Positions 1 to 14,500 of a stretch of 64,000 nucleotides of DNA are shown in pieces (positions within the stretch are counted from its first letter, which is position 1; every line of letters starts with the position of its first letter). The notes below the pieces were generated by a model. The model made no database searches. It was not told the origin of the DNA and saw only the letters and a list, made by a program, of their open reading frames with translations. Location: contig CM034243.1 in the NCBI GenBank assembly GCA_019916065.1, positions 1,984,001 to 2,048,000 on the forward strand, in the 5' to 3' direction. A program made the position numbers and the translations under genes. The DNA is from Vitellaria paradoxa. Its lineage: Eukaryota > Streptophyta > Magnoliopsida > Ericales > Sapotaceae.

Positions 1-530
1 AAAGTATTATAAGGTGGCAGTTAGACTAGCACTGCTATATGGATCATAGTGTTGGGCAGTAAAGCATAATCATGGTCAGAAGATGGCAGTTGCAGAGATG
101 AGAATGCTAAGGTGGATGTGCGAGATTACAAGAAAAGATAGGATTAAGAACGAAGAGATAGGGGCAAAGTAGGAATAGCACCGATTGAAGATAAAATGAA
201 AGAAAATCGATTAAGATGGTTTGGTCATGTTAGAAGGCGTCTAGCGGAGGCACCTGTTAGAAGGTGTGAAAATATGGAGATTGCCAGGAGTAGGAGGCAC
301 CTGTTAGAAGGTGTGAAAATATGGAGATTGCCAGGAATAGGAGAGGTAGAAGAAGACCCAAGAGAAGTCGGAAAGAAACTATTAAACATGACCTGAGCTA
401 CTTAGATTTACCTGACCTACTTAGATTTATCGGAGGACACGGTTCTAAAGAGATTGAATTGGCGTCGACAAATTCATATAGTCGACCTCACCTAGTGGGA
501 AAAGATTAGGTTTGGTTTGGTTTGGTTTAG
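1..530 (+). mobile_element. 3' end of a degenerate RTE-like LINE (non-LTR retrotransposon)
   Basis: Several frames read like the C-terminal end of a plant non-LTR reverse transcriptase polyprotein. The clearest signature is RLRWFGHVRRR near 200-235, followed by an arginine-rich tail (RRRPKRSRKE) near 345-385. Frames are interrupted by stops, so this is a dead copy. The end at about 505-530 is a short GGTTT tandem repeat, as expected for the 3' end of RTE-type LINEs. A stretch of about 50 bases around 245-340 is present twice in tandem. The 5' part of the element lies outside the window. It sits just upstream of the last exon of the E2 gene, so it is probably inside that gene's intron. The clade (RTE) is an inference from the tail. 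Confidence 0.7.
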
Positions 531-848
531 GGCACGAGTGGGATAAGTCTCTAGTAGCATGGATTTGAGGGATCACTTACAGACATGCTTTTAGAACCTT
601 TCTATCATGGATTGGCAGCCTATAGATAAGTTCTGCTGATGTTTCCATTTTTGGAAGTAATTGTTATTGTTAAATTTTTGTTGGGCTAGACGTGCGTGTA
701 GTTTTTTAGATGCAGTTTCTCTGCACCCTACTACTGTTGAATCCATGCTATTCATGATCTAAATCACTGAGTCACAACCGTTGTTTTGCCCTCGCACGAG
801 CTATTATGGAAACTAATCGTTTCGACTTGTGCTGTTTAAACCATTCAG

Positions 849-985
849 AGTATCGTGAAAAATATGCCAACCCAGAACACGTAGGAGCTTCCCCAGAAGA
901 GAAATCTAGCGACGAGGAGCTGAGTGAAGGCGAAGAGTACGACTCCAGTGATCACGAGGCCGTGGCCGGGCCAGTGCATCCATAA
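849..985 (+). CDS. Ubiquitin-conjugating enzyme E2, UBC4/5/6 type, last exon only (partial)
   Basis: After a good 3' splice site (pyrimidine-rich tract ending CCATTCAG at 848) an open frame of about 45 codons runs to TAA at 983-985. It encodes YREKYANPEHVGASPEEK followed by an acidic serine-rich tail (SSDEELSEGEEYDSSD). This is the typical C-terminus of the plant UBC4/UBC5/UBC6 group of E2 enzymes, which transfer ubiquitin from E1 to substrates or E3 ligases. The catalytic core with the active cysteine is encoded upstream of the window, so activity cannot be judged. The acceptor leaves AG to complete a glutamate codon, consistent with the family's E-Y junction. The next gene, BRM, is convergent; in Arabidopsis UBC6 is BRM's neighbour, which supports the call. 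Confidence 0.8.
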
Positions 986-1515
986 TATATAGTAGCTTCT
1001 CTCCTGAGCCTCTCCGTCTTGTTCGCGATGATGTTGTTTAATTTAGTTCCTGTACCCATATATCTCTACAGATGAAACCGTTTAATATCTCTGCCTCCTT
1101 TTTTTTTTTACTTTTTTTTTTTTTTCCGGAGGTTTCCTTTGTTTGGTGTAAATAGATGCATTGTTGGTTTATGTTGAAATTATTTTTGTTTGTTTGTCAC
1201 TGGGACTTTTTTGACAGCATGGCTTGAGGTTGCTTGGGCTGGGCATGAGATTCATACGCCACTGAGACAACAGAAATGAAAAGGATCCTATACATGGGGA
1301 AAAAAGGGGGGTAATTGCTGTCATGATGGAAAAATTCACTAATGATGCTTTGCCTGCTAGAAATAGTGGGAAGTGGAAGGATGAAAAATTGGGAGAAATT
1401 GAATTTTCAGTTTCTTGAGAAAAAATTCCCTGTAATCGATGTTTAGTTATGTGTCGGATCACTTTAATAACACAAATGAATGAAGTAAACAAATAAACAA
1501 GAACAATCGTAAAAA

Positions 1516-1546
<31 letters not shown>

Positions 1547-3003
1547 ATTCAAGATTTATGCAATTTGATGATATGCCGACGATCACGGATCCATTGTTAA
1601 AAGCAACATTGTTTGTGGGATATGAGTTGAGGAATTGAATTACCAATTTGTAAGACTCACCTCATCTCATCTTCTGTTCGGTAAAGAAGATGAACATTGG
1701 ATATGTAATCTACTCTAAATCCCATATCTCTTAAAACGGTGATATGCAATACCATGAAAGGTTTATTATATATTCTTCATTGTCAGATTAGTTTTCGCTA
1801 AAATCCAATGGTCAAATTATTTTTTGTCACATTTTCTATCAAATTACATTCTTTTATCCCATTTTATATCCCACTACCTAAACATCAAAAAAATAATCCC
1901 CCAAAGAAAAAAAAAATCTTATGTTATATTCAATCTAATATATTATCCCATAATATTACTTATTTCTATCATCATATCCCCTGAATCAAACGTAGCCTGT
2001 GAACTTTCAAATAGAAAAAAAGATTAAAATAAGATATGAATGTAATTTTAAAAAAATCCACTTTTGAAAAAATTTTAATTTGAACTTAATATGAATGTAC
2101 GATATATTTCATATATATAGGAATAAGAAACGCAGTTAAAAGATAGACTCTAAATTAGCCTTGAGAAAAATCTGGATTGCATCTCTCACCAGAAAGAACT
2201 TCCTATGACTTATCTAACGAATTGTCTTGCCACAGAAAACCTTCTCCAGATTTTCCAGTGAAAGGGCAGGCCCCTCTACCCCTACCCTTCTCTTCATACC
2301 CACAAATCGATGCAAACCTGCTTTCACCCCGTCTGTTGCACTGCGCTCCACTTGCTTCACCCAAGCATATGCCATGACTCAAAACCTGATTGTAACAAAT
2401 ACAAATCGCAAGTAACATACATTATAATTCAAATAAAATTATCATAATGGAACCTTCTTTTTAAAGTATCTTTCCTCTCTCACCCATTCCCTCACTATTT
2501 TCCTTCCCTATATTTTTCTTCAAACCAAAAACACACTAACACTAGTTGAATTCTGCCCTAACAATTAAGGTGAAAACGTTATGAGTCGGTGCATTTTTCT
2601 TTTTTCTTTAAATCGCCGTTTAATCTTAAGTGCAGAGGTACAAAGGTTTAGTACACCAGTATAAAAGCAATCATCCGCGAAAGGATGATGATGATGATGA
2701 TGATGATGAATAATGAATAAATAAATAAATCAAAATCAAAAAATCAAAATGAGAAAATTTACGGAGCGACTCCTGAGTAAGATCTTGGGCAAAGTTGTGC
2801 TTGCATAGCCAAGTAAGCCCGTAAACTTACCATTAGTCCAATTAGCCAAGCAGGGAGATACAAGAAATAGAGGCTTACACTATATTAACAAATATGAATA
2901 GAAGGGCTGGTTAGAGGCTCAGCAACTGAACTGAAAAGCCAATAATAGCAACAAATTTCTTCATTCATTACATCAAAACCACAAACCTTTACTTGCAGTC
3001 AGT
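986..3003. other. Intergenic region between E2 and BRM 3' ends
   Basis: This region holds the 3' untranslated regions of two convergent genes and AT-rich spacer. An (AT)n microsatellite lies at 1516-1541 and a (GAT)n run at 2684-2709. Short open frames at 1169-1552 and 2177-2418 look like chance frames in low-complexity sequence; I recognise no protein in them. Confidence 0.6.
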
Positions 3004-6000
3004 TCATAAATGGCTCGGACGTCTCTTCCCAGCATCTGTTCTCAATCTCTTTACAGGATTTGCCCATCCCACGATCCCGCTACTACAGCCATTCGCCTGA
3101 CTCGATCTAGTATCCTTGGGGGCTAAACCCGAACCTGGAGTTCTTGCGCTTGGGGGTGACACGGGCCCAGCTGATCCATTCCCCAGCTTCACCACAGATT
3201 TCTCCCGGTCTTTCCTCTTCTTTTTGCAGATAACAAGCTCCCCCGGATGATGAGTCAATGATCGGAGATCATCCTGCTGACCCTGTTCCCTGCCACCACT
3301 GCTGCTTCCAATCCTGGATTCCTTCCGATGCACATGGCTCCTGGTGGTCCTCGTGTCTTCACCCCTAGAAACAGCGGGAACACGAGACGGGGCCTTCTGG
3401 GGAGGACTTGGGTCGGGTTCTTCCTCATTTGTCTGTTTGTTTCGTTTGCTTTGGCCCACAATCGCCTGTCTTAGAGATGGAGATGCAGAGGTATTAGTAG
3501 CCACTGGGCCAGTGAAAGAGAGAGTATTTCTAGCTTCCCGGAAATCTGTGTCTGGGAAAGCAATCTTTAAGATATCGAAAAAAAGATCATGCACCTTCCT
3601 TGCTTCAGATCTCACCTGTTCATTGTTAATTGTAAGGTTTCCCAAAAAGAAATTCACAAAATTGAGAAAGAAATGCAACTGCTGTATAGCCTTCTAAAAT
3701 AAACCTTGAAGCTATCCTCACGAATTAACATTCACTGGCAACAAAAAATTTATCAACCGCTGGTACATCAAGGGGCTTCCAAAATTAGTCTCAACACGGT
3801 CCAGAAGATACCCATACCTTAAAATTTAACTTCCAGGCAAATAGCTTAATAGCTTACCTTTACTAGATTTAAGAAGAAAATAACTGCTTCAAAAAGCAAC
3901 AGGAGGGAAGGACCAACTTAATAATATATATGTATATATATAAGGTTATAGCGTTAAATCGCACATTTTCCTAGAAAATGAACCCTTTCATTGCACAGAC
4001 GACAATAGAAAATAAAGGAAATTTTGGGATCCAAAATTTGAGACTCACAAGTCATATAGTTGAAAACACATACAGACCAGCCATAATTTCAAGCCACTAT
4101 TTCTTCATGTATATTTTTTTCTGACCAACCAAAAAGCACAAAAGCCAATTCTTCTTCTTCCTTGTAAGGATTTTGGGAAAACACTGTAGCTTCTCAAATA
4201 TCAGAGTTGACTTTCATCCAAGGAGAATATTCAAGTTCTACATTAGTGCAAATACTTCTCCATGAACAATAACTTAGGTTTAGTATATCTTAAAAGACGT
4301 AATCTGCCGTTGGGAACACCAGCAATGTCACTTGGAACTTAAAGCAGCACAAATCACGTGTAAGATAATAAAACTCAGAAAATATACATGATTCTCATAA
4401 TAAAAATTGACAAGGAAGCCTTAAAAGTTGGCATGAGAATATGCACATTGAAATGATCCAAAAATGTGTGCCCTGAAAAACTCAAGTAAAGCCAACCGTG
4501 GATGAAGACAAATATCCTAGATATCCAGGTGTAACAGATATCCTCAGTAAGGATTGTAGGCACAATAAGAAATGCAAAAGAAAAGATATATTTGGCCCGG
4601 ACAGGGTTTCGAAAGTAACCATAGGGGGCAGTTTATTTTAGGAAAACCATGCAAGGTTCACAAACATATATTGAAGTAATCTAGAAGCACAGTTACACTT
4701 GATTATTGAAATTCGTACAAATTACCCTCGGATGGCTTTAGCGTATGCACATCCACTTAACTGCCCAAGTGAAAGCACATTTCATTCATTTATTTTCTCC
4801 AAGGCATCTAAAACATGAAATTAGAGAAGAGGCTACCAAAAACACTCATAAATCATTCTTCCTCGTTTATCTTTCAAGCATGTCCTTAACGACAGTGTAA
4901 AGGACAGAAGCAAAATAATCTTGAGCAATGGAACATATTAACAAAAACAACCATACCTCAAGTGAGAATCCAAAATACTGCACTGCAGTTTTTAACATAA
5001 ACTGTACATCAAACACAAGCTCCATCACTCCATTATACTCGAATCTCTCAACACGCTGATCAATCTTCTGCAAATCCAAAAGGCTACTCGGCGCCCCACT
5101 CAGGTAACCAGAATTTTCATTCCTCTTCCACAAATCTGTTAGTAGAGGAACAATTTGATGACCTTCCTTGTCAATTCTTCTTTGGAGCTTGCTAATTACA
5201 TTCTTACACTGCAAATATGAAAACAAATTCAAGCTATTTCAAGATAATCTTTCATAGCCAAAAGAAAAATAAAAATGAAAATAGAAGATAAGGTAAAAGA
5301 AAGTAAAGAAGCTGAAAGCGAAGTTCTGTAATGCAAAGACTTGTTTAATTTTTTTTAGTACGTAAACTAATTATTTATTGATAAAGGGCGTGAAGAGATG
5401 CCACCCATTTACAAAGCAAGGCTACCACAGAGATTTCTTAACTACCATCAAACTAGGCAGGCATACTTTTAAAAGGGAACCAGAAATGGAAAAACATAAG
5501 AAAAGGGCCCTAGAACAAAAGATGCCCTTTTTTGAGTATATATGTGAAAGCATCATAGCTAATCAGGGGCATAAAACATGCCTTTAGATGCACTGATACT
5601 GCCAGATATAGTTCAACCAAAAATGAAACACATATGTTTCAACATCCTTCAGATCATCTGCATTCCTGGGATCAAAATATGATCTTCCATCTTTTATAGA
5701 GTAAAGCTATGTTACACGGGCTTAGGCATGGTGTTGGGGTGGGGGTACACATGTCTACGGGTAAGAATCATCTGAATCTCATGTCCAAGGTCACAGATAG
5801 ATCTCATTTCTTAAATATATTTTGTTGTTTTATAAAGAAAAGATATTTAGAAACTAAAATAGAGTATTTTTGCACAGAATGATAGTCTTACACAGAGGCA
5901 TATAGTAAGTAAACTTGACTAATTACAAATGATTGTTGGGTACACATCCAACTAGACAATCAGACATCCCATACTCCCACGTACACCTAACACGTATTTC

Positions 6001-6584
6001 ATAAATTTAGAAAAGTTCATATAACATAGCAGTGCATGCTCCAGTTATAACACTTCACCACTTGCAACTTACAAAAATCCTCATCTGTAGACAGTACCGT
6101 GTAATATTCAAGCTTATTTTCAAATAAGTTGTGAAACACAGTGCCCACATACAATTTAACCTGTTTGAGAGCTCACATCCTGATAGATTCCCACATTACC
6201 ATCATTGAGCATTAGTTGAAGCAACAACTTGACATAGAAATACACCCTAAGAAGAAGAAAACAGACAGAAACAAACAAAGAACTCAAAAAATACAAAAGA
6301 TTAAGCTTCATTTAATAAAATTAACAAAATTTCCATGTAATGTACAAAAGAAGCAATAAGAGAAAACATAAAGGGAAAATTAGATTGAGCAGTAGTTAGC
6401 AAAAATAATAATAAAAAAATATAAGGGAAATAATAGAGAACAAAATAAAACATAATGGATGTCAAATATCAAACACAACCAAGTCCTAGCACACAAAATA
6501 AAAGCCATGGTCAAGCAAACCAAACCAAATTCCAAGCCACCCCTTCTTTTTTGATGATTTCATCTAAAGGCAGGTGTGTGCGTG

Positions 6585-6618
<34 letters not shown>

Positions 6619-9600
6619 GAAAGAAAGAAAAGAAAAAGAATTACCAAAAAAAAAAAAGAAAAGAAAAAGGAAAAAAAAAAAAAGAAAGAAAGAACAATGA
6701 CCTGACAAAAAAAAATTTAGAATTTACAATCATTTGTCACTACCAAATCCAGAACTAAACAAAAAATAGGGCATCCAGCAACACTTACCCTTCTTTGAAT
6801 GACATCAGACATCTTACTGCTGCCAATTGAATTCCCACTGGTGTTCATAACTTTACCATCCCAAATTTCTCTAGGCTGTTTAGTACCATCTTCTGAGGGA
6901 GTGGATATGGAATTCAATCTGCTAGATTTTGGTGAGGCAAGTGGCTTTGATGTATTTGCAACTTTCCTTGAAGGTAAATTTCGCCTACTTTTCAAGGATG
7001 ACTCGCATTGATCATGCTTATAAGCATTGGGCTCTCCTGTTGTTTTGCATTCAGAGTCACTCCTAAACTGTGACTCATATTTATGGTCCATGTGGAAGAG
7101 TGACTGAGATGAATCTCCACGTTGGATAGATGGCTTTTCATTGAGGCACCTCTCTTCTGGCCTTTCCACAATATGGCGTGGCCGAACACGAATACTACGT
7201 TTTCGTTTTATTTTAGGTTGCAAAACCTGTTCATCTTCACCTTCATCACGATCCTGAATCCAACTTCCAGATTGCTGAAGCTCCACATGAGAGTCTCCAG
7301 ACACAGCAATTTCACCTTCCTCTAATTCATCAGGCTGACATCATTTATCAGAAGAAACTAATCAGCAGCACAAACCAATTACTCCAGAATAAAGCATAAA
7401 CATATAAAATGAGATGAAATATACCAGTCTTTTTGAAAGAGAACTAGGCCTTGCATCCAATGCAGAAAGTGACCCAAACTTCTGAGAAGATATAGAAGGC
7501 AAAACAATCTGTGTCAATCTACGACTGTCTGAAGATGATCCTGGTGAACCAGCTGCTTCAACTACATGATTGTTTATGGTGCTTTCAGAAGCTGGGGGAT
7601 ACACATACCTGGCAGCACAAACCAGCCCATCTTCTTCCAAATTTTCTTTGTTAACTAAAGGTGCCCCAATGGCACCACTAAATTCTTCATCTTCAAACTC
7701 ACCAATTTCTCCCTCTTCCTCGTGCCCAGAATATCCATTCCTCTCTTCAGAACTAGCTTCAGAGGACTCCCCATTTTCATCGTCCAATTCCCTGTAAACA
7801 GGGAACTTTTTCCCTTTAGGGCGTCCCCTCTTTTTCTCAGTTAAATCAGAAGCCATTTCGCTAGACTCAACACCGATACTTCCATCTAGCAAGGTGCTCT
7901 TCAATGGCTTTTTTGACAAACTAGCAATAGCAGCATTTACATCTCTAGTGCTAGCTTGAAGCCACTTAGGTACCTGGTCATACCTAGTCATCTCCTCAAT
8001 CCAGTCAAGTTCTTCATCCATTTGATCAAAAAGCTCCACTTCTTCTTCACTTCTAGCAATCATGCGATTTACTTCTGCCAGTGAAGGGACATCGTGGACA
8101 GTTTCTTGATACCTTTCCTCATCATGCAACAATGTCTCCAAGGTCAAACGCCTCTCTTCGTGAGTTGTCCTTTGGTCAAAACGGCCAGCATTAATAACCT
8201 CATCAGCCATGTCAATCTTATACTGTTGGATGTTATTCCGTATGAGGCTCTCAATTGATCCCATATATCGATCCTTACCTGCAAGGTCATCCTCTGAATC
8301 AACCATCCCACCACTTCTAAATTCATCCTCTTTCTGATGGCTTGAAATTTTGTCGACCACAGCTTCCATGTATAAAACTTTTACTTCTCTTGTCTGTCCA
8401 ATGCGGTGGGCTCTAGCAACTGCCTGCTCCTCATTTTTTGGATTTGGATCGGGATCATAGATGATGACTGTGTCAGCAGTCTGGAGATTTAAACCCCGTC
8501 CAGCAGCACGAATGCTAAGCAAGAAGATAAAGCAATCAGTATCAGGGCTATTAAAGTCAACAATAGCTGATTCACGGTCTTCTAAGCTAGTTGTCCCATC
8601 AATTCTTCGGTAAACAAGTCGCCGCCACTGAAGATATTCCTCCAATATATCTAGAAGTTTCGTCATTGTACTAAAGAGCAGTACTCGGTGCCCTGTTCTG
8701 TAAAGCTTTATGAGGACCCTGTCCAGAACCCACAATTTCCCACATGATCTAACAAGGAAATCCTTGGAGAAGTCACTGAAATAAGGGTAATTAAGCAAGG
8801 GATGATTGCAAGCCTTTCTGAGCTCCATGCATCTATTATTCAGTGTTTTATATGTTTTAGCCTGATAGACAGGGTTTTTTTGAACCCTGCGCTTCTCATC
8901 TTCAGGATCAACTCGAAGGGTACCCGTAGATTTAATCCAATCATAAATAGAACTCTGAATAGCTGACATCTTACATCTTAAAATGATGGAGACCTAAAAT
9001 TAAACACTTATCAGAAACTTTTTTCACAGTTCTTTTCTTTTGAAAAAAAAAAGACTTGACTGCCATAATGGCATACCTTGGGTGGAAGTGAACCTTCCAC
9101 ATCTTCTACACGACGTCGGAGCATAAAAGGCTCTAGAATTTGATGAAGTCGGTGGATAATGATAACCTTCTTCTCTGTCTCAAGCCAATCGTCCTCTGCA
9201 TTATGTGTCGGGACTTCCTTCTGAAAGGGTTTTGAGAACCAATCATGAAACGCTTTCCGGTTATCAAAAACTTCAGGAAGGAGTAGATTGAGAAGTGACC
9301 AGAGCTCTTTCAGATCATTCTGCCAGGGGGGGGGGGAAGCTTCAATTCCTCTAGGAACAAATTAAAATGGGAGAAGAAAGAAGCGAGGAAAAATCCTATT
9401 TGTTCTATCTGTAACATTTCAATCATGTGTGGTTAGGTGAATGTGTGGGTGGGTGTGTGGGTGGCGGTGGCCCTGGTGGGGGAGGGAGGGTTAGAGCAGA
9501 TTAACAAGCATAACCCATTCTAAATCATTCCAAAATAAACACATTAAAAATCAATATAATTCTCCATTGGACAACTGGTATGTGCAGATACCTGGTTACA

Positions 9601-11491
9601 TATGCAATTGCTGCAAGGCTGCAAATGATGAAGACTACCAATTTTGGAACATTCAAGCTTATCTATGAATACGATAAGTAGGTTAGTTTGACTTAAACTT
9701 CAGGGTTAGCTGAGTATGAAATTACTGACTTTAGGCTCATTTTAGATCAGCATTGTTTATACAGTTTTTCAATTTTAAAGAATTATATCAAAACATGTAT
9801 AATGCATTTTACGAATATGCTGGAGAACTATCTCAGCATACTCCATAAGTACCTCATTAAAAACAAATTCTCTCTTCAAGCCAAAACCACATTAATGACA
9901 AAAAAGATAAATCCATCCCCTAAGGTAGACGCAAATTAGCTTTAACCCAGACAATTCATTAAATAATTTTAGGAAAGAAAAGGCAATCAAGCTCAACACA
10001 TTAAAATTGTTAGGTAAAAGATGGATAATTCAAGAAGCTCAAAAAGTTGTAAAATCAAATCTGCATTACAGGATATACCAAGGAATTTTGAAAGCAGTAC
10101 ACCCAAACATTTGCATCCATATACAATTAAATGTAGGCATATGACAGCACATTAAAAAAAAAAAAAGAATCTTAGCAAACCTGTAACGGGGTCCCCGTGA
10201 GAAGAAGGCGCCGCTGACAGCGATATCTATCAAGATCTCGGGCCAGAACTGATTCCCTGTCCTTCATGCGTTGTGCTTCATCAATTATGATGTACTTCCA
10301 ATCAAGTTTTGAAAGCTTTGAACGGTCATACATGATGAACTCATAAGTTGTCACAAGGACATTAAATTTCATGGCAGAAACCTCCTAGATAACACACGTA
10401 AATAAGACTCAGCAACAGATCAAAATCTGAATTAATCTCAATGTAACTCTGCACATCTTACTTGAGAAAACAATCTTGATCGCTGATCCTTCCCGCCAAC
10501 ATAAAAAATGCAGGACACAGATGGCAACCAATTATGTAATTCACTCTGGAAAATTAATGATGTCAGTCATATTACAGTGTGGAAATAATCCTCAAATGCA
10601 AAACAAAATATTAACTGACCTTCCAATTCACCAAAACAGCATTAGGAACAATAATAAGATGTGGGCCATAGTTTCCTTTGAACTCCATCAGATAAGCAAT
10701 CAATGCCATAACCTGCACAGACAAATAAGGCAAATATTGTTCAAGTCTCTTCTAGTATAGTACTCGATGGTGATTAAAACCAATAAACATTCTAAGGCTC
10801 CATTTGGTAGCAAATTGAAATTTGTTTTCAAAAATAAGTTTTGAAAAAAGTTCTTTGGGAACAGTGTTTTTCATTTTTAGATTTGCAAAACATAGTAACA
10901 CCTGAAATTTGTTTGATATAAGAATTCTCTTTGGTGATGTTTCTTGTGTAGGCATTTACACAGTTGCTGTAGAAAGGCAAACAAGAAAACATAACAAATG
11001 ATGGTAGAAACATTGAAAGAACCAACTGCTGATGGGGGGAGGAAATCTAGATCCATACTAGACTCGTGTAAATGTCAAAACACATAGTAATTTCTTTCTT
11101 CACTCCGTAATTTCATTGTTTTTAACAACAAAATAGAAGACTGGAATTTACACACTATCAATAATGGCATTCAAGAAACAACTCATCAGTCAAACAAATT
11201 GCTCCGGTCCCGTCAACATCCATCTTCACCACCACAAAGTCTCTCTAAAACAATGCCCTTCAACCAAATAGAAAATTGAAGCCCTGAATCTTATCCAAAT
11301 CATTTCTAACCATCATCACTTTGTTCATTTCATCCCCAAATCATGGCATTCACTCGTCTCTCTCCTCCCGATCCTCCTCCCTGTTCACCCTCCTCCCTCT
11401 CCACCTTGCCTATGCCTTCCGCACTGCCATCCCAACTTTCTTCAACACTGGGCTAGCTAACATCAAATTCCTCCTCATCTACTTCGATCCG

Positions 11492-11533
<42 letters not shown>

Positions 11534-14500
11534 ATCACCATTGCTAGTCTGTGTTAGGGTAAGATGGACAACCTGATATGTATTTGCAAGCAAAGAGGAC
11601 AGGTTGGGACAAAGGGTTTTTTTTTTCCTTTTTTCTTTTTTTTTTTTTTTTGGGGGGGGGGGGTTTTCCAACTGTAAGATCCCTACCAACTCAAGTAGAG
11701 ATCACCAGTACCCCTTCAGCTTTTCCTAGCTCCTAGTTCTTATGGGGCAGGTTAGGATAACTCTAGTGTTAAAAAAAATTACTCCATGTTTACACCTTTG
11801 TTAGAAAAGGAGTCGAAAAGTTTGGAAACATCATTTTTAGTTCTCAAAATTTCTAGCCTTTTGAGTTTTGAAGGATAAAGTGAAAACACAAAAAATTGCC
11901 ACCAAATGGGTTTTCTTTCAATTCATAGAAAATGAAAATTGGAAATGAAAATCAAACCAAATGGGCCATAAACTACTATATCTGAAAAAGTGATTCACCT
12001 GTACAGTCTTCCCAAGGCCCATCTCATCTGCCAAAATGCCATTTAGTTTGTTGTTATACAAAGAGAGCATCCATTGCAATCCAACCTGCAAGATTCAGTA
12101 CATTAATTATTTGGAAAATACTACTTGCCTCAGAAGAAACAATGAAACAAATAAATCAAACAAAGACAAGACTAATCCAACAACATAAATACCACACAAA
12201 TGATTGCAACATACAAGTCGAAATTCATCAAAAAAAGGAAAAAAACATACAAGTTGATAGTCTCGTAAGGTTCCAGCCCGTAGCATTGAGGGCTGCCTTA
12301 TAATCCTTTCATTAACAGCATGCGCAAGATTGTAGTACCTGTTGACAACCAAGAAGAATGAAAAACAAAGAGGGCAAATGAAAAAAAAAAAAACTGAAAT
12401 ATTTTGTAACGTGTGAAAGAGCTTTAACCTAAATTGGAGTATAAATTCAGACGCGCACTAGTGACATATCCAGATGTGAATGTGCAAAACAATCAACCAT
12501 AGAACAGTTACTTGTAAAGACCAGGCAAAAATTAACATCCAAACCACAATAAAACTTCAACTTTGTGGATCCAATAATCCCGCTGACAACATACTCTCTC
12601 CTTCACCAGTTCTCAGTATCTTCTGAAATAATGAAATTAAAAGCATTTAGTCAGTTATATAAGAAACTCACTTGTTAACAGATGAATTATCCTTTGGTGC
12701 ATTCATTTCAGAGAAATGGTTTCTTATCAACACTTCCTCTCTAGCCAAAGCTGCTGCCGATCTTATTTCTTCATCCGAGAGACCCTTTTATCAACATATC
12801 AAAACACAAACAAATTAATGAAAGCACTAGATGCACAAGAGGATAGAAAATATCGTTTCAGAATAACTTGACTAGGATGTTAAATAATATGTTAAGAAAG
12901 GAAATAATGACTACATCAGAGAGAGAAAGAGTGCCTGAGCTCGCGCAGCAGCAGCAGCAACATTTGCTGCTTCCTCAATCTCCTGTTGATTCTTCGCAGC
13001 CGTTATTTTCCCTCCCAGTTTATGAAGATACTCTTCTGTCTGTGTTAAAAATGATGAGAGAACAGCATATCTCTCAGCAGCATCACCGGCAATGCTAGTC
13101 TGCTGCTCCAGCAACATTTCCCTATACCTCTCTACATCATTATTCTTCAATGCTTCCATCCTTTTATTGCGATCGTCATCCTTTCTTTTTGAGAACTCCC
13201 TCAACATTCTCTCGTGATATTTTGCAACTCCCCTATTACGGGCAGTTCGTGCATCACGGATGGCCCAATGGCCCTCAAGAAGCTTCTTACGCCACTGAAA
13301 AATGGATTTCAGTTGTTTCTCTTTCATGGCTTTCTTAGATGCGTGTACTTGCCTAGTGAGCTCCATGCGTTGACGCTCACAGAGCCGAACAAACTTCCGA
13401 TATAGCCTGTCTGGCATTGACATTATCTCCTGCTGCTGTTGATCAACTTCATCCCTCAAGTGTGCCTGAACATCCAAAAGCCGAAGTTTCCTCTCTTCAA
13501 TTTGCAGCCGTAAAACAAGATCTGGCCTGATTCTTTTCCTCTCCAAGTTCACAGCTAGTAAACCACCAATCTTCTTTAAATTTTCTGCCCTTTTCTTGCT
13601 AAGCACTTCCATCCCTTCCTCAAGAAGCAGATCCTTGACATCATATGCCAATGTCAAATTATTATTGTTCATCATAACCGTAGATCCAAAGGAATCATGC
13701 TTACGAGTGAAAAAAGGAAAATCAAATAGCGGCCCATGATACTTTCTGGTAGAGCCAACTTCTTTTGGCTGAGATGCATTGCTTGCTTGTACGGGTTTCT
13801 TAGGTTGCATGTCAGATACGGGAACCTGTGATGCAATTACCTTTCCCTTATCTACCGCGAAATCACTTCTGATAGGAGTTTTCTGGTTAGCACGCTCAAC
13901 GTCCTGTTCTGGTTTAATGGAAAGTACAGCAGTTTGCTGCTCTTCCTTTCTCGAAAGAACCGCTGGTACAGGCTCTTTTGACACAGCTTTTGTACCCTGT
14001 AAAGTAACTGAAGAGGCAGTTGCTTTCTCATCCCCTCCAAAAGCATCATCTTTTGAAATCTTCTGTCCACTAGACGATTCTACAACCTGAGGATCCTTCT
14101 TACTGGACCCTGATTGTCTTGCATGTTCTTCTGCATGTTTTCTGGCAGGTCCATCCTGATTAATTGCTCCAGCAGGCAGAAAAACCTCCTGGAGCTGCAT
14201 TTCAAGGGGTGGTGGAGCAATGGCTTGAAGTAATTCATGTGGAAGAGTTCCATCTCCTTTCTGCCAATACACATAAACAAAGCATTCATTAGCTTTTTTA
14301 CACTAAATCTAAGTAACTTCATTTGTCCTTAGAACAAGTAATAAAAGGTAACCAATACATGAACAAGTGTTTGAAGGAAGGTAAGTGAGGCAGGGTGGAG
14401 TTTGCAAACCTTCAGACGCCTGAATGCCAGTATTTGTGCTTTAAGGACATGCAATTGCTGCTTAGTAAACCCCATATGCTGTTGTTGAGGCACTACTCCA

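Noticed and set aside
505..530. (GGTTT)n run that looks telomere-like
   Set aside because: The unit is not the plant TTTAGGG telomere repeat; it directly follows a LINE coding end and fits a retrotransposon tail.
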